From Yeguia hominis (GTDB lineage: Bacteria; Bacillota; Clostridia; Oscillospirales; Acutalibacteraceae): a stretch of 64,000 bases of DNA. Shown here one piece after another: positions 58,848 to 64,000 of this stretch (position 1 is its first letter; every line of letters begins with the position of its first letter). Under the pieces are notes generated by a model. It worked only from the letters and a program-made list of their open reading frames with translations, was not told where the DNA came from and ran no database searches. A program made the position numbers and the translations under genes. Where the stretch lies: assembly GCF_014384705.1 (NCBI RefSeq), contig NZ_JACRSN010000003.1, positions 124,001-188,000 on the forward strand, in the 5' to 3' direction.

Positions 58848-58877
58848 AGCAGCATTCTGCCTGATTCGGCCCGGTGA

Positions 58878-58956
58878 GAATTTCCGGGCGGGCAAAAGCC
58901 CGTCCAGAACAGGAAATTCCCTTCCGGGCCATGGCCCGTTTTATACGGTTTTTTCC
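58878..58956 (+). other. Two hairpins between the binding protein and the ABC ATPase
   Basis: Hairpin 1: GAATTTCC GGGCGGGC (58878-58893), AAAA, GCCCGTCC (58898-58905), six bases, GGAAATTC (58912-58919). Hairpin 2: CGGGCCATGGCCCG (58925-58938) followed by TTTTATACGGTTTTTT. They fill part of the 316-base gap 58848-59163 and could end most transcripts after the lipoprotein, or protect its mRNA; the rest of the gap shows nothing. Confidence 0.65.
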
Positions 58957-59163
58957 TGCTTTTCCGGCAGGGCGAAGAATCGGCCGGCATATTTTAAAAC
59001 GCTTTTTTAAAACGTGTGCCGAATTTCCGCTTTTTCGCCGTACCGGGACGGCGTTTCTGCGGCGGATGTTTTTTGCGGCCGGAAAAGTCGGCGCAAAAGG
59101 CACTTGCATGCAGAAATCTGTTCGGCGTTTCCACAAAATCTCCAAAGGAGGCATCAATCGGGT

Positions 59164-60690
59164 ATGTCAGATAGGACACAGGCCCCCTATGCAATTGAAT
59201 GCAGCGGAATCACAAAGACGTTTGGCTCTGTGGTTGCGAACGACGGCATCGATCTTTCTGTCCGCTACGGAGAAATTCTGGCCTTGCTCGGCGAGAACGG
59301 ATCCGGCAAAACAACGCTGATGAACATGCTTTCCGGCATCTATCATCCGGACAGCGGAAGCATCCGGATTGGCGGACAAGAGGTGCAGATCGCGTCGCCA
59401 TCCGACGCCCGTGCGCTCGGAATCGGAATGATTCACCAGCATTTTAAGCTGGTCGATATTTTTACCGCGCGGGAAAATATCATCCTGGGTTCCCGGGAAA
59501 AGCGCAGCGCGCAGAAACAGCGCGAGGCGATTGCCGCCATCATGGAGGATGTCGGGCTCTCGATTGACCTGGACAAGCGCGTTTGTGATATGGCGGTCAG
59601 CGAAAAGCAGACGGTCGAGATCCTGAAGGTGCTCTATTCGGGCTCCAAAATTCTGATTCTCGACGAGCCGACAGCGGTTTTGACGCCGCAGGAGACAGAG
59701 CTGCTCTTCGCGATGCTGCGGCGTATGCGGGAAAAGGGCTGCGCAATCATCATCATCACGCACAAGCTCGGCGAAGTTTTGGCGATCAGCGACCGTGTAA
59801 CGGTTTTGCGCAAGGGAAAAAGCGTCGGAACGGCGGTGACGGCGGAAACCAACCAGAAAATCCTGACGGAATTTATTGTCGGCCATGCAGTGAATCTCGA
59901 AATTCACCGGCCGGAACCGGAAAATCCGCAGACCATTCTCAATGTCGTGAACCTGACGGTGGATAAGCCGGACGGCTCCTGCGCGATTGACGATATTTCC
60001 TTTGAAATTCGGACCGGTGAAATTCTCGGCGTCGCAGGTGTTGCGGGAAGCGGTCAAAAAGAGCTTTGCGAGACCATTGCAGGGCTGATGCCGGCAAAAA
60101 AGGGCGCAATTCTTTATAAAAAAGAAAATATCCTCGGAAAATCGCCGCTGGACATTATCAAATACGGCATCAGCATGAGCTTTGTGCCGGAAGACCGTCT
60201 GGGCATGGGGCTGGTTGCCTCGATGGATATGGTGGATAACATGCTGCTCAAGACCTACACGGCCGGCCCCGGTCCGTTTGTCGACAAAAAGCCGGCTAAG
60301 GCCCTTGCAGAACGGTTGGTGGAAAAACTCGGGATCGTCACCGGCGGACTCAATATGCCGGTTCGGCTGATGTCCGGCGGCAACGTGCAGAAGGTGCTGC
60401 TCGGATGCGAGATTGAATCCAATCCGAATCTGCTGATTACCGCGTATCCGGTGCGCGGACTCGATATCAATTCCTCGTACCTCGTGTACGATCTGCTCAA
60501 CGAACAGAAAAAACGCGGCGTCGCGGTGATGTATATCGGCGAGGATCTCGACGTGCTGCTGGAGCTTGCCGACCGGATCATGGTGCTCTGTCACGGAAAA
60601 ATCACCGGAATTGTGGACGCCAAAGCAGTCACAAAAGAACAAATCGGCCTGATGATGACCGGCGGAACCGGAGAGGAGGCAACGGCATGA
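59164..60690 (+). CDS. Nucleoside ABC transporter, double ATPase subunit
   Basis: A 508-residue protein with two ABC domains. Domain 1 has GENGSGKTTLMN (Walker A, about 38-49) and LILDEPTAVLTPQE (Walker B), with VSEKQTVEIL in place of the usual LSGGQ. Domain 2 has GVAGSGQKELCE and RLMSGGNVQKVLLGCE, where ITAYPVRGLD stands at Walker B. This double-domain form is typical of the sugar/nucleoside (NupO/RbsA) group. The ATG at 59164 was chosen by similarity, with GGAGG upstream. Confidence 0.93.
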   Translation: MSDRTQAPYAIECSGITKTFGSVVANDGIDLSVRYGEILALLGENGSGKTTLMNMLSGIYHPDSGSIRIGGQEVQIASPSDARALGIGMIHQHFKLVDIFTARENIILGSREKRSAQKQREAIAAIMEDVGLSIDLDKRVCDMAVSEKQTVEILKVLYSGSKILILDEPTAVLTPQETELLFAMLRRMREKGCAIIIITHKLGEVLAISDRVTVLRKGKSVGTAVTAETNQKILTEFIVGHAVNLEIHRPEPENPQTILNVVNLTVDKPDGSCAIDDISFEIRTGEILGVAGVAGSGQKELCETIAGLMPAKKGAILYKKENILGKSPLDIIKYGISMSFVPEDRLGMGLVASMDMVDNMLLKTYTAGPGPFVDKKPAKALAERLVEKLGIVTGGLNMPVRLMSGGNVQKVLLGCEIESNPNLLITAYPVRGLDINSSYLVYDLLNEQKKRGVAVMYIGEDLDVLLELADRIMVLCHGKITGIVDAKAVTKEQIGLMMTGGTGEEATA

Positions 60691-61781
60691 ATTCGACAAA
60701 ACAGGCATCCCGGCAGCCGCTGCTCCATATTGTCAAGCGTGCGGAGCTTCCGCGCCGGACTTCTGCGCTGCTGCGGCTAGGGGCATTTCTGCTGTCGCTG
60801 TTTATCGGCGGGCTGTTCATTCTGGCGCTCGGATATAACCCGTTTGAGATTTACGGTACGATCGTATCCGGCTCTTTCCGCAGCGCGATGGCAATTCAGG
60901 CAACGATCAAGGTGATGGTTCCGCTCCTGATTTCCTCGCTCGCGGTGACGCTGGCCTTTAAAATGAAATTTTGGAATATCGGCGCAGAAGGCCAGATTAT
61001 CATGGGCGCAACCTTTGCAACCTACTTTGCGCTCTTTCACTCCGATTGGAACCACTGGGTGCTGATCCTTGTGATGCTTCTCGCGGGAATGATCGGCGGC
61101 GGCTTGTGGGGATTGATTCCCGCAGTGCTCAAGACCCGTTTCAATACAAACGAGACGCTCCTGACGCTGATGCTCAACTACATCGCGCTGCATATTGTCT
61201 CTTACTTGCGCGATGGCCCTTGGAAGGATCCCGGATCCCAGGGCTATGCCAAAATTGCGCGTTTTGACGGCAATGCGGCGCTCGATAAGGTGTTCGGCGT
61301 GCATTTCGGGTGGATTATTGCGCTGGTGCTGACGGCGTTGGTCGCCGTCTATCTGCGCCGCACCAAACAGGGATATGAAATTTCGGTTGTCGGCGAAAGC
61401 CAGGATACGGCACGCTATGCCGGCATGAACGTCCGCAAAATTGTCATCCGCACCATGTTTTTGAGCGGCGCGGTCGCCGGAATCTGCGGCATGCTGCAGG
61501 CAACCGGCGCCGATATTACGCTGACGACCTCGGTGGCGGGCGGCGTCGGATTTACGGCGATTATCATTGCCTGGCTCGCACAGCTCAATCCGGTGATGAT
61601 TGTGGTGGTGTCGTTCCTCTTTAGCGTCCTTGAAAAGGGCAGCAGTGTCATTCAGTCCTCCTTCGGATTGTCAACCGACTGCGCTGATGTGCTGCAGGGA
61701 ATTATTCTGTTTTTGGTAATCGGCTGCGAATTCTTTATCCGGTATCGCTTTGTCCGGGAGAAAAAGGAGGGTGCGCGGTAA
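60687..61781 (+). CDS. Nucleoside ABC transporter permease 1
   Basis: A 364-residue integral membrane protein of the BPD_transp_2 family with about ten helices. It has the conserved segment LAFKMKFWNIGAEGQIIMGA, GLWGLIPAVLKTRFNTNETLLTLMLNYIA and EISVVGESQDTARYAGMNV. It forms the channel with the next permease. The start overlaps the ATPase stop (ATGA). Confidence 0.94.
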   Translation: MNSTKQASRQPLLHIVKRAELPRRTSALLRLGAFLLSLFIGGLFILALGYNPFEIYGTIVSGSFRSAMAIQATIKVMVPLLISSLAVTLAFKMKFWNIGAEGQIIMGATFATYFALFHSDWNHWVLILVMLLAGMIGGGLWGLIPAVLKTRFNTNETLLTLMLNYIALHIVSYLRDGPWKDPGSQGYAKIARFDGNAALDKVFGVHFGWIIALVLTALVAVYLRRTKQGYEISVVGESQDTARYAGMNVRKIVIRTMFLSGAVAGICGMLQATGADITLTTSVAGGVGFTAIIIAWLAQLNPVMIVVVSFLFSVLEKGSSVIQSSFGLSTDCADVLQGIILFLVIGCEFFIRYRFVREKKEGAR

Positions 61782-62737
61782 TGGAAATGGTTTTGAAATT
61801 TCTGGTCGCTGCAATTGTCGCAGGGACACCGCTCCTGTTCGGAACGGTCGGCGAAATCCTCAATGAAAAGGTCGGGCACTTAAACCTCGGCGTGGAGGGC
61901 ATGATGTCCATCGGCGCCTGCGCCGGATTTATGGCCGGATATTACAGCAACAGCTTTCTTGTGGCCTTGCTGGCCTCTTTTGCCGGCGGTGCGTTCGGCG
62001 CGCTGATTTACGCGGTGCTGACGGTTACCTTTATGGCCAACCAGAACGTCACGGGCCTGACGCTGACGATTTTTGGAATCGGTCTTGCAAACTTTGTCGG
62101 CGTGTATGCGCTGTCCACGACGGAGAACGGAACACTCAAGCTGCCGGAGCGCATAGGCGCACAGATCGGCTCGGTGCATATTCCGGTTTTGAGCGACCTG
62201 CCGATTGTCGGCGAGCTGCTTTTCTCGTATAATCCCTTTGTTTATCTCGCGATTGCGATTGCGATTGCGATGCATCTCTATTTGTTCCGCACCCGGCGCG
62301 GACTCAATCTCCAGTCTATCGGTGAAAATCCGGCAGCGGCGGATGCAGTGGGCATTCACGTAACACGGATCAAATATCTGAGCATTGTGATCGGCGGCGG
62401 CATTTGCGGCATCGGCGGTGCGTATTGCTCGATGATTATCAACGGCGGCGTTTGGATCAGCGATAATGTCGGCGGTCTGGGCTGGATTGCCGTGGCGCTC
62501 GTCATTTTTGCACGCTGGAAACCTGCGGTCGCCATTGGCGGTTCGTTTATTTTCGGTGCGCTGCGGGTGCTCAAATACTATGTGCCGAAGAGCCTGTTTG
62601 CCTTTCCGAATGCGTTTTATGATATGCTGCCGTTCCTGATTACGGCGCTGGTGCTGGTAATCAGCTCCATTCGGAAATCCAAAGGTGCACATATTCCGGC
62701 AAACCTCGGCGTCAACTATTTCCGTGAGGATCGCTGA
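61781..62737 (+). CDS. Nucleoside ABC transporter permease 2
   Basis: A 318-residue BPD_transp_2 permease with about nine helices: GTPLLFGTVGEILNEKVGHLNLGVEGMM near the N-terminus and LNLQSIGENPAAADAVGIHVTR later. It shares one base with the previous stop (TAATG). It completes the four-component importer lipoprotein-ATPase-permease-permease. Confidence 0.94.
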   Translation: MEMVLKFLVAAIVAGTPLLFGTVGEILNEKVGHLNLGVEGMMSIGACAGFMAGYYSNSFLVALLASFAGGAFGALIYAVLTVTFMANQNVTGLTLTIFGIGLANFVGVYALSTTENGTLKLPERIGAQIGSVHIPVLSDLPIVGELLFSYNPFVYLAIAIAIAMHLYLFRTRRGLNLQSIGENPAAADAVGIHVTRIKYLSIVIGGGICGIGGAYCSMIINGGVWISDNVGGLGWIAVALVIFARWKPAVAIGGSFIFGALRVLKYYVPKSLFAFPNAFYDMLPFLITALVLVISSIRKSKGAHIPANLGVNYFREDR

Positions 62738-62789
62738 CGGCTGAAAATAAAAGACCCGTATCAAACGGGCAGGGAAAGGGGCAGATGCC

Positions 62790-63095
62790 ATGCAGGCGCT
62801 GGAAACACAATTGACCGAATGTTTTTTAAATGCTGCGAAAGAAGCAGAGCTTCAGTGCGGGGTCCGCGCAGAGCAGGCGTGCCGGGATATCAAACGGTAC
62901 GGCGGCGTGGCGTATATCCGGAAGCTGGCAAAAGCCGGTGCAGAATCGGAGTCCCTTTGCCGCCTTGCGGAATGCGGCCGGGTGAAACTCTCGTTTGAAG
63001 CCTGTGCCGTGCGTTCGGAATATGCGGCGCTCTTCACGGACGAAGAGATCAACGCCTGTTTTGCTTCCCTGTGCGCATACGGATATTACGGATAA
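62790..63095 (+). CDS. Small conserved hypothetical protein
   Basis: A 101-residue soluble protein I cannot name. The second half, with RYGGVAYIRKLAKAG, CGRVKLSFEACAVRSEYAALFTDEEI and LCAYGYYG, follows a pattern I have seen at the C-terminus of many bacterial proteins of unknown role (a YG-gly/basic N-part then L-S-E-A and LFTxEEI). GGAAAGGGG precedes the ATG. It lies 52 bases after the transporter and may belong to that operon; a terminator follows. Confidence 0.7.
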   Translation: MQALETQLTECFLNAAKEAELQCGVRAEQACRDIKRYGGVAYIRKLAKAGAESESLCRLAECGRVKLSFEACAVRSEYAALFTDEEINACFASLCAYGYYG

Positions 63096-63108
63096 CAGAA
63101 GCATGCTT

Positions 63109-63145
63109 ACGCTCCGGTGGTTTTGAACCCCCGGAGCGTTTTTTT
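63109..63145 (+). terminator. Terminator of the nucleoside transporter operon
   Basis: ACGCTCCGG (63109-63117) pairs with CCGGAGCGT (63131-63139), followed by seven T. Confidence 0.85.
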
Positions 63146-63539
63146 GCTGTTACGGTAGGTAAAACCACTGTGCGAGTTTTTTTATTTTGACGTTTTGCCG
63201 CATCCTTGAAAAACCGGCGTCTGGCGCGGAGACACCCGGCTTTGCAGCGTGCTTGACAGCGGACGCTGCCGCGGAGACTACTTTGGAAAAACAACGGCGC
63301 GGACGGGTATTTTGCTGGAACGCGCAGCTCGGCAGGCATGCAGCGGAACCCGCAAGTTCTTGCAGCGGCAGCCGGGCGACCTGTTGCTGGCCAAAAAATC
63401 GCGAAAAAAATGGAATCAGGGCCATTTAAGTCCGGTTTATTGGACACCTCTTTTGATATAATAAAAGTAGAGAGAAGAGCAGTCCGGCAAATCGGATTTC
63501 ATCAGCATGAAATCAAACGCCGGAAGAAGGAGGTTCCAG
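63146..63539 (+). other. Gap before the last two genes
   Basis: About 390 bases without a supportable gene. A consensus TATAAT (63457-63462) probably belongs to a promoter of the small membrane-protein gene, but its -35 is weak. Confidence 0.4.
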
Positions 63540-63848
63540 ATGCTTGCGAATATCAACTTGATCCGTTTGATTTCCGGGATTGTCTGCGCGGCGGCGCTGT
63601 TCCTTTGGGTGTTCGATTGGCTGCGGGAAATCGAGAGAACCGCGCGCCGGAGACGCAGGCCGCAAATTTCCAGAAGGCCGAATCCTGCACCGCTTGCGAA
63701 ACTGCAGCCGGATCGGTATAATGAAACCGAACCATTCTGCGGAGGTGATCGGTGTGGCCAAATCCGCCAACCAGAAATTGAAGCTGTTATATTTACAGAA
63801 AATTCTGCTCGAGGAGACGGACGATGCGCACTGCATCGCCCTGCCTGA
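63540..63848 (+). CDS. Small single-helix membrane protein (tentative)
   Basis: A frame of 102 residues starting MLANINLIRLISGIVCAAAL, with one hydrophobic helix (about residues 7-28) and then a very basic stretch (RTARRRRRPQISRR). AAGGAGG lies 7 bases before the ATG, which supports translation. The last about 32 residues overlap the WYL regulator gene in another frame and look like a shadow. It may be a genuine short membrane protein or a leader frame. Confidence 0.4.
   Translation: MLANINLIRLISGIVCAAALFLWVFDWLREIERTARRRRRPQISRRPNPAPLAKLQPDRYNETEPFCGGDRCGQIRQPEIEAVIFTENSARGDGRCALHRPA
63694..63722 (+). promoter_or_regulatory. Promoter of the WYL regulator
   Basis: TTGCGA (63694-63699), a 17-base spacer and a consensus TATAAT (63717-63722), inside the preceding small frame and about 30 bases before the GTG start. 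Confidence 0.65.
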
Positions 63849-64000
63849 ACTGATCCGCGCGCTTCAGGAGCTGGGAATCGCCGCGGAACGCAAGAGTCTG
63901 TATACGGACTTAGAGGCTTTGCGCCAATTTGGGCTGGATGTCGAGTTCCGCAGGGGCAAAAACGGCGGATATTACATCGCCGAGCGGCCGTTTCAGCTGC
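63754..64000 (+). CDS. WYL-domain transcription regulator, 3' end cut off
   Basis: The first 82 residues are visible before the window ends. They read AKSANQKLKLLYLQKILLEE, then ELGIAAERKSLYTDLEALRQFGLDVEFRRGKNGGYYIAERPF, the N-terminal winged helix of WYL-family regulators; the WYL sensor domain would follow outside. The start is GTG at 63754, 6 bases after GGAGGTG. WYL proteins bind ligands or nucleic acids and regulate DNA-damage or defence genes; the target is unknown. Confidence 0.85.
   Translation, partial: MAKSANQKLKLLYLQKILLEETDDAHCIALPELIRALQELGIAAERKSLYTDLEALRQFGLDVEFRRGKNGGYYIAERPFQL

Noticed and set aside
59167..60708. 513-residue minus-strand frame opposite the ABC ATPase
   Set aside because: The plus strand has Walker and signature motifs; the minus frame is a shadow.
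1..64000. CRISPR array, insertion sequence, prophage or integron
   Set aside because: No regularly spaced repeats, transposase, integrase or phage structural gene was seen.

Overview
The window looks like chromosomal DNA of an endospore-forming Firmicute of class Clostridia, probably an Oscillospirales-type (Ruminococcaceae-like) anaerobe. The evidence is moderately GC-rich coding DNA, strong AGGAGG ribosome sites, TTG/GTG starts, GerW/YtfJ and YtfI (DUF2953) sporulation-associated genes, RemA (DUF370), DUF1836, DUF2325/DUF3793, a GAAC-N4-GTTC (DinR-type) LexA box and a T-box leader. No rRNA, tRNA, CRISPR array, insertion sequence or prophage was seen. The species is inference.

Left part (1-13.7 kb): mostly housekeeping genes on the + strand. 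They are a DUF512 protein (cut by the window edge), der, plsY, a patatin-like esterase, an SDR dehydrogenase, rpmB (minus strand), an M50 site-2-type protease, scpA-scpB, ytfI-gerW, a D,D-carboxypeptidase, an RluB-type pseudouridine synthase, an inositol-monophosphatase-like enzyme, a divergent PAP2 protein and a small zinc-ribbon protein. A 607-residue protein with a ROK/actin-like kinase C-terminus lies on the minus strand at 13.7-15.5 kb.

Core block (15.7-27.9 kb): yicC-remA-gmk-rpoZ-priA-def-fmt-rsmB-rlmN-prpC-prkC-rsgA, the classic Firmicute order, tightly packed with many overlaps. It lacks coaBC between rpoZ and priA, and rpe/thiN after rsgA.

Accessory part (28-50 kb): small operons, each with visible control DNA. 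These are a lipoprotein; dinB with a LexA box; DUF1836-NfeD-flotillin with a palindrome inside the promoter spacer; a PocR-AraC regulator divergent from an amino-sugar salvage operon (nucleotidyltransferase, ROK kinase, N-acetylhexosamine-1-kinase-like protein, nagB) where both promoters appear to share one -35 hexamer; a PPM1-type methyltransferase; an XRE regulator divergent from a lipoprotein; a ROK repressor divergent from a Zn-dehydrogenase-dhaK-dhaL-rpiB-like operon that looks like a tetritol/erythrulose route; a VanW lipoprotein; and a DUF2325-DUF3793-flavodoxin operon with two AGTTAG-N6-CTAAC operators.

Right part (50-64 kb): a membrane metallophosphoesterase; a T-box-controlled ilvB-ilvN pair; lgt; a DUF4190 protein; a single M16 peptidase; xpt followed by a BMP-type nucleoside ABC transporter (lipoprotein, ATPase, two permeases); a small conserved hypothetical; and the start of a WYL-family regulator cut by the right edge.
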